Shown here piece after piece: positions 1 through 8,627 of a DNA stretch of 64,000 nucleotides; position 1 is the first letter of the stretch; each line of letters starts with the position of its first letter. Both the position numbers and the translations under genes were made by a program. The notes below the pieces were generated by a model that made no database searches, was not told where the DNA came from, and was given only the letters and a program-made list of their open reading frames with translations. Source of the DNA: Algisphaera sp039180025 (GTDB lineage Bacteria > Planctomycetota > Phycisphaerae > Phycisphaerales > Phycisphaeraceae); the NCBI GenBank assembly GCA_039180025.1, contig JBCDDZ010000005.1, positions 48,164 through 112,163 of the forward strand. The letters are read 5' to 3'.

Positions 1-277
1 CCGTGGAGGGAAAATAGGTAGGCGATTCGGTATCCGCTGCCTCGCTGGCTCTTTGCGCAGATGACAGACGATGTGTGGCGACGTGTTTTGCTCCGCAGGG
101 CGCAGGGCTGCCCCGCTCGTTGGAACACCCGCAATCTTGACGACAGGCCTGGCACTAACCATGGACCAGCGCTGACCCTCGGGCCTTTGGATTTGCTATA
201 CGGGTCAGCACCGCTGATGTCGGCGGCCGGTCGACAAGCCCGGCCGGGGTCCAGCCAAAGACCTCTCGGCGTGGCGG
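1..277. other. No gene recognised at window start
   Basis: I see no coding region, RNA gene or repeat that I can support here. A 77-codon open frame at 61-294 on the plus strand has low-complexity, Arg/Pro-rich translation, resembles no family I know, and runs into the end of the HTH gene on the other strand, so I do not call it. The left edge is probably an arbitrary cut or a contig end. Confidence 0.5.
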
Positions 278-766
278 TCATTTCGCGAGCTTGAGTTTCC
301 GTTTGCGGCGCTGCTCTGCGACGTCGACTAGGACCCGCTGGGTGATCGCACAGTGTTTGATGACGTGGTTCAAGAGGGAAACGGTCTGGAGGGTTTCGTC
401 CGCGGTCATCGGTTGGTGCGACCCGGATCGGATAGCGGACAGGGATTCGCCTGCGGCTTTGACGCACTCGATGGTGGCGTCGAGCGCGTCTTCGGAGTCG
501 ATCACACCGTCGTCGTTTACGTCGAGTTGAAGGTCCATGCGGGTGCAGTGCCAGTCGGTGCCGGTGGTGAACGCCTGGAGGATTTCTTCCTGGGCGTGGT
601 CATCGGGGAGGTGCCGGACCAGCAGCCGGATCGAATCGAAATCGGGTTGGGATTGGCCGGCGATCCAGCGGTAGATGGTGGAAGTTGAGACGCCGGCGAG
701 TTCGCCGAGCTCTTTAGCCGAAGTTCTTTTTTGGTCGATGACGCGTTGCAGGGTGGATCCGAGCAT
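278..766 (-). CDS. Small HTH DNA-binding protein with an EF-hand-like loop
   Basis: A 162-residue protein, probably a cytoplasmic transcription regulator. Residues about 14-50 form a Cro/XRE-like helix-turn-helix (SAKELGELAGVSTSTIYRWI), followed by an alpha-helical C-terminal part ending in a basic tail. Between the two, residues 82-93 (DVNDDGVIDSED) match the 12-position EF-hand or dockerin calcium loop at every key position: D82, N84, D86, G87, I89, D90 and D93. No signal peptide is visible, so the loop would be intracellular. The overall size and layout recall phage CII-like regulators, but there are no phage genes around it. AGGA lies about 12 nt before the ATG. Target and ligand are unknown; the HTH call is good, calcium binding is inference. 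Confidence 0.7.
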   Translation of the reverse strand: MLGSTLQRVIDQKRTSAKELGELAGVSTSTIYRWIAGQSQPDFDSIRLLVRHLPDDHAQEEILQAFTTGTDWHCTRMDLQLDVNDDGVIDSEDALDATIECVKAAGESLSAIRSGSHQPMTADETLQTVSLLNHVIKHCAITQRVLVDVAEQRRKRKLKLAK

Positions 767-1045
767 GGCCGGGAAATTCCTTTTGGAGGCGGGCTGGAGC
801 CTACGGAAAAAGAAGCGTCAGACGCCGATACTCAAGAGGCGGTCTAAAAAAACGCTGGGGAGCCGTAGGGCCGGTCCGCCGGTGGTTCAAACTAGACGCC
901 GACCCCCCGGTTGTCATTCACCGCTAATGAATAAATAATAGATTTTTGGTTCTTTTGTACAGCCGGCCCTGGCCACGTTCCAGAAAAGCCTGGGCCCCAG
1001 AATCCTGATTTGCCTCCTCGTTACGCAACGTACCCGAGAGATATT

Positions 1046-1816
1046 ATGAAACTGCTCCGCGCTACCATCCTCACGGTATTTGTCTTGTCCGCCCTGTCGA
1101 CTACCGGCTGCGTCAAACTGAAACAGGTCTGGACAATCAATCCCGACGGCTCGGGCAAGATGACCGCCACGGTGGGCATTAATCAGCGGATGCTCAGCCG
1201 ATTCGGCGACAACGGAATGATTACTCACCTCGAGAACCCAGCCGAGATCATCGACCAGCAGGACCGGGGCTGGGTCGCTTTTACCCGCCCGGAAATTTCT
1301 ACGCGGGAGGGCTTCAAATACGCGACGTTTACTTGCTATTTCGAAGACATTAATGAAATCACGTTTCGTGGCGACGGCGGCTACGGCGAGATGACCGCGA
1401 GCTCGTACCGTTTCGGCGAAGGGACGTTCAGCGTCCAAGACGGCACGCTGATCCAAGCCGCGCAGGCCGCGGCAAACGACCCGGTGTTCCGAGACAAGAG
1501 CGCGAACAACTTGGTGGTGGCGATGATCGAGGGGATGGAGATGGTCGAGCAATACCACTTACCCGGCACCGTCTCCGAAGCCGAGGGTTTTGACGTCGAG
1601 GGCAAGCAAGCGAGCGTCACCCTGCGGGCCGCCGACCTGACCGCCGATACGCCCCCGACGATCGCGGGGGCGGAAGACAGCCGGCTCGACATCACCTTTG
1701 AACCGACCGGCTGGGGGGGCGGCAAAGCGCAGTGGGAGGCGGAACTCGAGCAGGCGAAAACGCAGTGGGAAGCGATCAAAGCCGAGGCGCGGGCCAAGGC
1801 CGAGGCCGAGCGCTGA
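1046..1816 (+). CDS. Predicted lipoprotein of unknown function
   Basis: A 256-residue secreted lipoprotein. The start at 1046 is chosen because it gives a clean signal peptide (MKLLRATILTVFVLSALS) followed by a lipobox-like TTGC, and GAGAG precedes the ATG by about 6 nt; an in-frame ATG at 1010 would add a non-signal leader. The mature part has beta-rich sequence and a C-terminal charged coiled coil (residues about 225-256, repeated QWEAE/KAEA units). I recognise no enzymatic family. It stands alone, convergent with the downstream aminopeptidase gene. It could be a membrane-anchored envelope protein facing the periplasm. Confidence 0.7.
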   Translation: MKLLRATILTVFVLSALSTTGCVKLKQVWTINPDGSGKMTATVGINQRMLSRFGDNGMITHLENPAEIIDQQDRGWVAFTRPEISTREGFKYATFTCYFEDINEITFRGDGGYGEMTASSYRFGEGTFSVQDGTLIQAAQAAANDPVFRDKSANNLVVAMIEGMEMVEQYHLPGTVSEAEGFDVEGKQASVTLRAADLTADTPPTIAGAEDSRLDITFEPTGWGGGKAQWEAELEQAKTQWEAIKAEARAKAEAER

Positions 1817-1878
1817 GCCCCCGTAGCCCGGCTCTGGATCATGGATACGGGCGGTAGGCCAAATACAACCGACCGCGG

Positions 1879-3057
1879 TCAATCGTTTTCCGGGCTGGGC
1901 CACGAGTCGAAGACAAATCGGCCGTCGCGTGAGATGACTTCGCCGTCGACGGTGATGGTCCCGCCGGTGCCCGGGCCGTGGGTCGGGCGGAGATCGCAGA
2001 CCATGTCCCAGTGGAGCCCGGATTCGTTTCGGTTGCCGGTTTCGGGGTAGCCGGCTCCGACGGCGGCGTGGAACGTGCCGCCGATTTTCTCATCGAACAA
2101 GGTGTTCTTGGTGTACTCGGTGATGGCGTAGTTCGTGCCGATGGCGATCTCCCCCATGTTCCGAGCACCTTCGTCCTGGTCGAGCATCGCCAGGAGAAAG
2201 TCGAGCCCTTTGGAGGCTTGGGCGTCGACCACGCGGCCGTTTTCGAAGGTCAGCCGAATGTCGTGGGCCTCGCGGCCGTGGTGGACCGCGGGGAAAGAGT
2301 ACTGCACCACCCCCTGGACCCCGCCGGGCGCGGGCGACGCAGACCCGGCCGCGAGGTTCGGTCCGGTGAAAACCTCGCCGTCGGGGAAGTTTTCGTGCCC
2401 GTCGCAGTTGATCCAGGTCATTCCTTCGATATCCACGTGCAGGTCCGTTCCCGCCGGCGTCTGGAAATGAAGGTGTTTCTTGCCGTTGAGATAATCCACG
2501 ACCTGCTGCTGCCGCGCACTGATGGCCTTCCACACCGCCACGGGGTCGTCGGCGTCGAGATGGCCGGCGCTGAACACAAAATCCTCGTACTGCGCGATCG
2601 AGCGTTCGGCGTCTTGCGCGCTAGCGAGGGTGGGGTACTGCGTGCCGGACCATTTGAGTTCGCCCGCCGCGGCGCGTTCGAAGAATATCTTGGCCAGCGG
2701 CTTGCGCGCCGCCGAAGCGATCCCTTGTTTCCGAGGGTCGATCCGCGACAGCGACTTGGTGTTCGTGCTGGCCCACAGGCCGATCGATGCGTCGATCGTC
2801 TTGGTCTCTTCGAGGGCGAGCGGGTTCACGTACCCGAGCTGTGAGTCGTCGGCCCGATCGTAAAATACGTCGGTCAGCTCGCCCGGGTTCAGACGGACCA
2901 TCGGGTGCCCCCCGGCCTCGAGGACCTGTTCGTAGACCGCTTGAATCAGCGGCATCCCGACCGGATCGCCGGTGATCCTTACGAGTTGACCGGGTTTGAT
3001 CTCGGTAGAATATTCAACCAGGACACGGGCCAGGGCGGTGATTCGGGGGTCGCGCAT
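1879..3057 (-). CDS. M29-family (AmpS/PepS-type) metalloaminopeptidase
   Basis: A 392-residue cytoplasmic aminopeptidase of the thermophilic M29 family, which removes N-terminal residues from peptides using a two-metal centre. The N-terminus MRDPRITALARVLVEYSTEI is typical of the family. The C-terminal half carries the usual metal-site stretches: GEVFTGP, HHGREAHDIRL, NMGEIAIGTN, NTLFDEKIGGTFHAAVG and SGLHWDMVCDL. Length fits the family (about 370-415). The start at 3057 matches family N-termini; a second ATG at 3066 sits closer to a GAGGT box, and a still longer frame would overlap the divergent hydrolase gene. Its role is probably peptide turnover. Confidence 0.9.
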   Translation of the reverse strand: MRDPRITALARVLVEYSTEIKPGQLVRITGDPVGMPLIQAVYEQVLEAGGHPMVRLNPGELTDVFYDRADDSQLGYVNPLALEETKTIDASIGLWASTNTKSLSRIDPRKQGIASAARKPLAKIFFERAAAGELKWSGTQYPTLASAQDAERSIAQYEDFVFSAGHLDADDPVAVWKAISARQQQVVDYLNGKKHLHFQTPAGTDLHVDIEGMTWINCDGHENFPDGEVFTGPNLAAGSASPAPGGVQGVVQYSFPAVHHGREAHDIRLTFENGRVVDAQASKGLDFLLAMLDQDEGARNMGEIAIGTNYAITEYTKNTLFDEKIGGTFHAAVGAGYPETGNRNESGLHWDMVCDLRPTHGPGTGGTITVDGEVISRDGRFVFDSWPSPEND

Positions 3058-3136
3058 AGTGAACATTCTACCTCGGATCGTCTGGCCTGAAGCCAGTCGG
3101 CCACGGCGGAAGGGTGGCGTGACATAGAATCGTTTC

Positions 3137-4108
3137 ATGACTGACCCCTTGCCGCCCTCTAAACTCTCGTTGGCGATCGGTCGGCTTGCCCTAAGTGCGG
3201 GACGCTACCCCGGCCGCCGCTACGTCGGCGCGATGCACCGCCGGCTCTCTCGCGGGCGTGGCGGCCGACGCTTCAAAGTGGTCCGCCCCCACGGCATCAC
3301 GCTCGACGCCTGGTTCTCCCCCGCGCTTCCCCAAACCCGCGAACTGAGTCCAGCGTCCGGGCGGACCGACGCCCGTTTGCCCGTCGTGATCGCCCACGGC
3401 CTAATGGAAACCAAGGAACGCCATTTCAAACAGGCATGGAAACTCAACGCCCGCGGGCACGACGTGGTGCTCTTCGACCACCGGGTCCACGGCCGATCCA
3501 CCGGGCGGCGGCTGACCTTTGGCGTCGAAGAGAAGCACGACCTGACCGCGGTGATCGACGAGGCCCACCGCCGCGGCTGGATCGGCGATCGGGTGATCAC
3601 GCTGGGCTTCAGCCTCGGCGGAGCCACCGTCTTGCAGCATGCCGCGATCGATCCGCGGGTCGCCGGGGTGGTGGCCCTCGCGCCGTTCGCGGATTTCCGC
3701 GGCGCGATCAACAGCTTCCGCCGCACGCTTACGCCCTGGCTCGACGAAAAATGGCTGATGGACGGTTTCGATGCCGCCTCGGCCGAGGCGGGGTTTACAG
3801 TTGACGAGGCTTCCGCGATCAAGGCATTTAAAGAGATCACGGTTCCCGTGTTGCTCGCCGAGGGAGGGCGGGACCCGTTCCTGCCGGGGGTCGATCACGT
3901 CCATAAACTCGCCGCTTCGAAATCCCGGGACGATCAAAGGGGGGGCCACGCGGGCGGTTCCCTAGAGCAGATCACGCTGGTCCGCATCGAGCAGGCCAAC
4001 CACAACACGCTGGTCCACCGCCACTGGCCGAAGCTCGACCGCGCGATCGCCCGGTTTTGTCGTAAGGTCAGCGCCGCCTCGGCTTGTTCGCAGAAGTCTC
4101 CCACCTGA
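3137..4108 (+). CDS. Alpha/beta-hydrolase fold protein
   Basis: A 323-residue predicted serine hydrolase. The oxyanion-hole region reads VVIAHGLMETKERH, the nucleophile elbow is GFSLGG, the acid is in GGRDPFLP and the catalytic histidine in ANHNTLVH, so the full triad is present in the right order. There is no clear signal peptide, although the N-terminus is strongly basic. It resembles YheT/YbhE-like or lysophospholipase-type hydrolases of the HDOD/serine aminopeptidase S33 group. The substrate cannot be read from the sequence. It is divergent from the aminopeptidase gene, with about 80 bases between the two starts, so the promoters must sit in that gap. Confidence 0.82.
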   Translation: MTDPLPPSKLSLAIGRLALSAGRYPGRRYVGAMHRRLSRGRGGRRFKVVRPHGITLDAWFSPALPQTRELSPASGRTDARLPVVIAHGLMETKERHFKQAWKLNARGHDVVLFDHRVHGRSTGRRLTFGVEEKHDLTAVIDEAHRRGWIGDRVITLGFSLGGATVLQHAAIDPRVAGVVALAPFADFRGAINSFRRTLTPWLDEKWLMDGFDAASAEAGFTVDEASAIKAFKEITVPVLLAEGGRDPFLPGVDHVHKLAASKSRDDQRGGHAGGSLEQITLVRIEQANHNTLVHRHWPKLDRAIARFCRKVSAASACSQKSPT

Positions 4109-4246
4109 CCGGGCTCCGTCAGCCAATGCCGGCGGGCCTCCCTAAAGGCCTTAACCCGCGCAAATCTGGCCGACGCTGGCGTCTCGCGTCGAATCGGATT
4201 ACACTCATTTTTTCACGCTTTACGCTTGCAGCCTACGGAATTCACG

Positions 4247-5548
4247 ATGACCCACGGAAACGATGCCGCGCCTCGAACCGCCCGACTCGACTTGGGGGAT
4301 CGATCCATCGACCTGCCGGTCCTGGTCGGCACCGAAGACGAACACGCCGTCGATATCTCCAAACTCCGCAGCGAAACCGGTTACATCACCCTCGATGAAG
4401 GTTACCGCAACACCGGCTCGGTCCGCTCGGAAATCACCTACATCGACGGCGAAGCCGGGATCCTCCGCTACCGCGGCATCGCCATCGAAGACATCTGCAA
4501 AAACTGCTCGTTCATCGAAACCGCCCTGCTGCTGATCTACGGCGAACTGCCCACCGCCGAGCGTCTCGCCCGCTTCCGCGGCCTGCTCACCGAACACCAG
4601 ATGGTGCACGAAGGGATCCGCCACGCCCTGCACGGGTTCCCGCCCAACGCCCACCCCATGGCGGTCCTCTCGGCCATGATCAACGCTATCTCCTGCTACC
4701 AACCCGAAGTCATGGCGATGGACGACGACTCGACCTTCGAAGCCTCGGCCGCCAAACTGATCTCCAAGGTCCGCACCCTCGCCGCCGCCGCATACAACAC
4801 CTCAATCGGTATGCCCATCATGTACCCCCGTCAGGACCTCTCGTACTGCGAGAACTTCCTGCACATGATGTTCTCGGTCCCCCACCACCGCTACGACATG
4901 GACCCCGACGTGGTGCAGGCACTAAACCTGATCCTGATGCTACACGCCGACCACGAACAAAACTGCTCGACCAGCACGGTCCGCATGGTCGGCAGCTCCG
5001 GGGCGAACCTCTTCGCCTCCTGCTCCGCGGGCGTCTGCGCCCTCTGGGGCCCGCTCCACGGCGGAGCGAACGTGGCCGTCATCAATCAGCTCAACGAGAT
5101 CCACAAGTCCGGCGTCGAAATCCAGCAGTACATCGACGACCTGAAAACCACCAAGGGCAAGCTCTACGGGTTCGGACACGGCGTCTATAAAAACTACGAC
5201 CCCCGGGCCCGCGTCCTCAAAACCTCGGCCGACAAAGTCCTGGCCAAGCTCGGCGTCGACGACCCGCTGCTCGCGATCGCCCGGCAGCTTGAAGAAACCG
5301 CGCTCGCCGACGACTACTTCGTCAGCCGTAAGCTCTACCCCAACGTGGATTTCTACTCGGGCATCATCATGCGTGCGATGGGCATCCCCAGCGAGATGTT
5401 CACCGTCATGTTCGCCATCGGCCGCATGCCCGGCTGGATCGCCAACTGGAAAGAGGTCCGCGACACAAAGTCCCGCATCTACCGACCGCGTCAGGTCTAC
5501 ACCGGCCCCGCCCACCGCCAAGTCACCCCGGCCGATCAGCGCGTCTAA
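4247..5548 (+). CDS. gltA: Citrate synthase
   Basis: A 433-residue type II citrate synthase, condensing oxaloacetate and acetyl-CoA at the entry to the TCA cycle. Diagnostic stretches are SEITYIDGEAGILRYRG near the N-terminus, the histidine-containing MLHADHEQNCSTSTVR, the GPLHGGAN loop, GFGHGVYKNYDPRA with the catalytic His, the Asp in YPNVDFYSG, and RIYRPRQVYTG at the C-terminus. Length matches E. coli GltA. I start at the ATG at 4247 (CGGAA about 9 nt upstream) and not at the in-frame TTG at 4226. The gene stands alone and is followed after 62 bases by the symporter gene. Confidence 0.97.
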   Translation: MTHGNDAAPRTARLDLGDRSIDLPVLVGTEDEHAVDISKLRSETGYITLDEGYRNTGSVRSEITYIDGEAGILRYRGIAIEDICKNCSFIETALLLIYGELPTAERLARFRGLLTEHQMVHEGIRHALHGFPPNAHPMAVLSAMINAISCYQPEVMAMDDDSTFEASAAKLISKVRTLAAAAYNTSIGMPIMYPRQDLSYCENFLHMMFSVPHHRYDMDPDVVQALNLILMLHADHEQNCSTSTVRMVGSSGANLFASCSAGVCALWGPLHGGANVAVINQLNEIHKSGVEIQQYIDDLKTTKGKLYGFGHGVYKNYDPRARVLKTSADKVLAKLGVDDPLLAIARQLEETALADDYFVSRKLYPNVDFYSGIIMRAMGIPSEMFTVMFAIGRMPGWIANWKEVRDTKSRIYRPRQVYTGPAHRQVTPADQRV

Positions 5549-5610
5549 CCCCGCCTCGCCTCAGGCCGTCCCCCTTCCCGCCGACCTGTTCAGCACCCGC
5601 CCCGCCGCTG

Positions 5611-7458
5611 ATGGTTGACCTCCTCCCCTCCGTCACGCTGGCCGACCCCACCGCCCGGCTCAGCGACCATTTTGTCGGCCTCGACTGGGCCGTCATGCTC
5701 GGCTACCTCGTGCTCGTCTCCGCCCTGGGCGTCCGGCTCGCCGGCAGGCAGGCCAGCCCGAAGGATTTTTTCCGCGGCGGGGACAAACTCCCCTGGTACG
5801 CCGTCTCCGGATCGATGATCGCCACGATTATCTCCGCGGTTACCTTTGTCGCCGTGCCCGCCATCATCTACCGGGACTCGGGCAACTTTACCTACCTGCA
5901 ATTCGGGCTGATCGCCGGCCTCCTCGCCCGGCTCTTCGTCGCTTTTTTCCTGGTCCCCACCTACTTCCGCGACCGGATCTACAGCCCCTACGACTACATC
6001 GGCAACCGGCTCGGCCCCGGCAGCAAAACCGTTACGACCGCCCTTTTCACCGTCCTGGGGGTCCTCAGCCAGTCCGCCCGCGTGTACCTCACCGCCAGCA
6101 TCCTCGCGCTCGTCCTCGACGGACCGCTCGCCTGGTTGGAGGCCCATACCGGCGTCGTCCCGCTGGTGAGCGCGGTTGCCCTGGTCGGGGTCATCGCGGT
6201 CGTCTGGACCATGCTCGGAGGCATCGCCACGGTCATCTGGACCGACGCCATGCTTTTCGTGGTTTTCGTCGTCGGCGGCTTGGTCGCGCTGGGCGTCATC
6301 CTCCTGCAACTCCCCGGCGGATGGAGCGCCCTTTCTGAACAAGCCCACGCCGCCGGCAAGTTCGACCTCTGGTCCATCGACCTGGCGTTCGACGCGACTC
6401 AGCCCTACACCCTCTGGGCCGCGCTCTTCGCCGTGACCTTTGGCAACATCGGTTCGTACGGCACGGATCAGCTCTTGGCCCAGCGCATCTTCTGTTGTAA
6501 AAACACCGCCCACGCCCGCGCCGCGGTCCTGGGCAGTTGGCTGGGCGAAGCGGTGGTCGCGCTCATGCTCACCGTTGGCGTCGGGCTCTGGGCTTACTAC
6601 CGCGCGTTCCCCGAGCGTTTAGCCGGGGCCGCCGGAGAGGTCGTCGCCGCCGACCCGGACATGATTTTCCCGGTATTCATCCTCACCCAGGTCCCCGCCG
6701 GCCTCACCGGCCTGATCATCGCGGGCATCTTCGCCGCCGCGATCTCCTCGCTCACCTCGATCCTTGCCGCGCTCTCGCAAACCACGCTTTCCGCGTTCGT
6801 TTTACCGCTCAAGATGCTCAGCCTCGACGCCGACCTGGACGCCTCGGCCGAGCGTCAACTCGTCCGCTGGTCCCGCACGCTGGTGCTGGGTTGGGGGATT
6901 AGTCTGTGCGTGTTCGCCTACGCCATCGACGCCTACGTCCAGCACATGGCCGGGCTGGGTCGCGACGTCCCGTTCCTCGATCTGGCCCTGGGGTTGTCCA
7001 ACTACGTCATCGGGGCCCTGCTCGCGGCGTTCCTCCTCGCCTGGTTCCCTCTGGCGGTCAACGGCTACGGGCTTTGGTGGTCCGCCCCCCTATCGATCGC
7101 GGCGGTCTTCGCCGCCCGCTTCCACGAGCCCCGTGCACAGATTCTTTGCGTCGCGGTGGGCACGCTCTTGACGGTCCTCTGGATCACCGCCGCCCTGCGC
7201 GGCCCAGCGGAGCGCCGCGCGAGCCGTCTCTCCAAAACACCGTTGGTGGTTTTGGCCGCCCTGACCGTCTGGCTCATCAGCCGCTACCTCGTATTCCCCG
7301 GCCCGGATCAGGCCACGCTCTCGCTGGCCTGGCCCTGGTACGCACCGCTCGGCGGCGCGGTCGCTTTCGTCTTCGGCTGGGTCCTCGGCGACCCCCGCCC
7401 CGCCGAGCCCGCCGCCCCATCAACCGGTTCGCCCGTCTCCCAGACGGCCGGTCAATAA
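5611..7458 (+). CDS. Sodium:solute symporter (SSS family)
   Basis: A 615-residue inner-membrane protein with about 13-14 hydrophobic helices spread over the whole length, which fits the sodium/solute symporter family (PutP/SGLT type). Typical family stretches are the early DFFRGGDKLPWYAVSGSMIAT, the FGNIGSYGTDQLLAQRI segment in the middle, and IIAGIFAAAISSLTSILAAL, where the TM8 serines that form the second sodium site in family members usually lie. The transported solute cannot be told; sugars, sialic acid and carboxylates are all carried by relatives. The last 7 bases overlap the end of the convergent nagZ gene. Confidence 0.9.
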   Translation: MVDLLPSVTLADPTARLSDHFVGLDWAVMLGYLVLVSALGVRLAGRQASPKDFFRGGDKLPWYAVSGSMIATIISAVTFVAVPAIIYRDSGNFTYLQFGLIAGLLARLFVAFFLVPTYFRDRIYSPYDYIGNRLGPGSKTVTTALFTVLGVLSQSARVYLTASILALVLDGPLAWLEAHTGVVPLVSAVALVGVIAVVWTMLGGIATVIWTDAMLFVVFVVGGLVALGVILLQLPGGWSALSEQAHAAGKFDLWSIDLAFDATQPYTLWAALFAVTFGNIGSYGTDQLLAQRIFCCKNTAHARAAVLGSWLGEAVVALMLTVGVGLWAYYRAFPERLAGAAGEVVAADPDMIFPVFILTQVPAGLTGLIIAGIFAAAISSLTSILAALSQTTLSAFVLPLKMLSLDADLDASAERQLVRWSRTLVLGWGISLCVFAYAIDAYVQHMAGLGRDVPFLDLALGLSNYVIGALLAAFLLAWFPLAVNGYGLWWSAPLSIAAVFAARFHEPRAQILCVAVGTLLTVLWITAALRGPAERRASRLSKTPLVVLAALTVWLISRYLVFPGPDQATLSLAWPWYAPLGGAVAFVFGWVLGDPRPAEPAAPSTGSPVSQTAGQ

Positions 7459-8624
7459 ATGGTCGGATCCGCGGCGGATCTTTCGCCATCTCCCCGGTCC
7501 CGTCCGGCGCATCTTTTGGCTAATTCCGCATCCACAGGTAAGCCCGTCACCGCTTCCGTTTCATCGGGCGTCCACACGTACCGCTGCGCTAATCGGTCTA
7601 CCCGGGCCGCCGCCTCGCCCACCTTCTCCGTGCTCAGCCGGCCCGCACGCACCGCGGCAACCACCGTATCGATCGCCTCCCGCACCCGGTCGGCCCGGTG
7701 GCAAATCAGCACCAGGTCCACGCCCGCCGCGATCGCGCGGACCGCGGCCTCACCGATGGGATAACGGTCGACGATCGCGTGCATTTCCAAGTCGTCGCTC
7801 ACAATCACCCCGTCAAAGCCCAGGCCGTCGCGCAGCGTTCCCCGGAGTATTTTTTCACTCATCGTTGCCGGCACCCCCGGGTCGATCCGGCCGAGCACGA
7901 GATGGGCCGTCATCACCGCCGCAACCCCCTCCGACACCGCTTGCTTGAACGGGACCCACTCCACCGCTTTGAGTCGATTTTCGTCGTGTTCAACTCGTGG
8001 CAGCGTCCGGTGGCTGTCTTGATGGGTGTCGCCGTGACCCGGAAAATGTTTTCCACACGCCGCGACGCCTCGGCTCTGGAGCCCCCGGACGATCGCAGCC
8101 CCCAGTTCCGCCACCACGCCCCGCTCCGCACCCAGCGCCCGGTCCGCGATCACCGGATTTGCCGGGTTCGTGTCGACATCAAGCACCGGCGCAAAATTGA
8201 AATTGACCCCGACGCCGTGGAGTTGCCGACCCACCGCTGCCCCCATTTCAAACGCCAACCCGGGGTCTGCCGCCCGGCCGAATTCCCGCATCGCGGGCGG
8301 TACCCAGAAACCGTCCCGCAGCCGCGCCACCCGGCCGCCCTCCTGATCCACCGCCACCAGACAACCCGCTCCCCCCTCGGCGCGGACCTCTGCGGTCAGC
8401 CGCCTCACTCGGTCCGGCGGACCTGCGTTCCGTGCAAACAGCACCACGCCCCGCAGCCCGCCGTTGAGCAGTTCGGCCATTTCCAAAGTTAAGGTCGGCC
8501 CTTCAAAACCACCCAGAAACAGGCTCGCCACCCGCCGCCGGAAAGCGTCACACCCGTTGATCCGCACTTGGGATTTCGTCGTCTCCTGCACCCCGTCAGC
8601 ATAAACCAATCGATCGCCGACCAC
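7452..8624 (-). CDS. nagZ: Beta-N-acetylhexosaminidase (glycoside hydrolase family 3)
   Basis: A 390-residue cytoplasmic GH3 enzyme that removes N-acetylglucosamine from muropeptides during peptidoglycan recycling. The motif KHFPGHGDTHQDSH carries the NagZ Asp-His catalytic dyad, and the nucleophile aspartate lies in VIVSDDLEMHAI; VAVDQEGGRVARL is the usual substrate-binding stretch. Length is slightly above the typical 340 because of an N-terminal extension. The GTG at 8624 is 3 bases beyond the gltD-like stop, so the gene looks translationally coupled to the nitrite-reductase operon. The exact start is uncertain: another GTG lies at about codon 12. Its function has no obvious link to nitrogen assimilation. 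Confidence 0.9.
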   Translation of the reverse strand: MVGDRLVYADGVQETTKSQVRINGCDAFRRRVASLFLGGFEGPTLTLEMAELLNGGLRGVVLFARNAGPPDRVRRLTAEVRAEGGAGCLVAVDQEGGRVARLRDGFWVPPAMREFGRAADPGLAFEMGAAVGRQLHGVGVNFNFAPVLDVDTNPANPVIADRALGAERGVVAELGAAIVRGLQSRGVAACGKHFPGHGDTHQDSHRTLPRVEHDENRLKAVEWVPFKQAVSEGVAAVMTAHLVLGRIDPGVPATMSEKILRGTLRDGLGFDGVIVSDDLEMHAIVDRYPIGEAAVRAIAAGVDLVLICHRADRVREAIDTVVAAVRAGRLSTEKVGEAAARVDRLAQRYVWTPDETEAVTGLPVDAELAKRCAGRDRGDGERSAADPTIY

Positions 8625-8627
8625 CGG

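Noticed and set aside
61..294. 77-codon open frame on the plus strand
   Set aside because: No family resemblance, Arg/Pro-rich composition, overlaps the HTH gene end; typical chance frame in GC-rich DNA.
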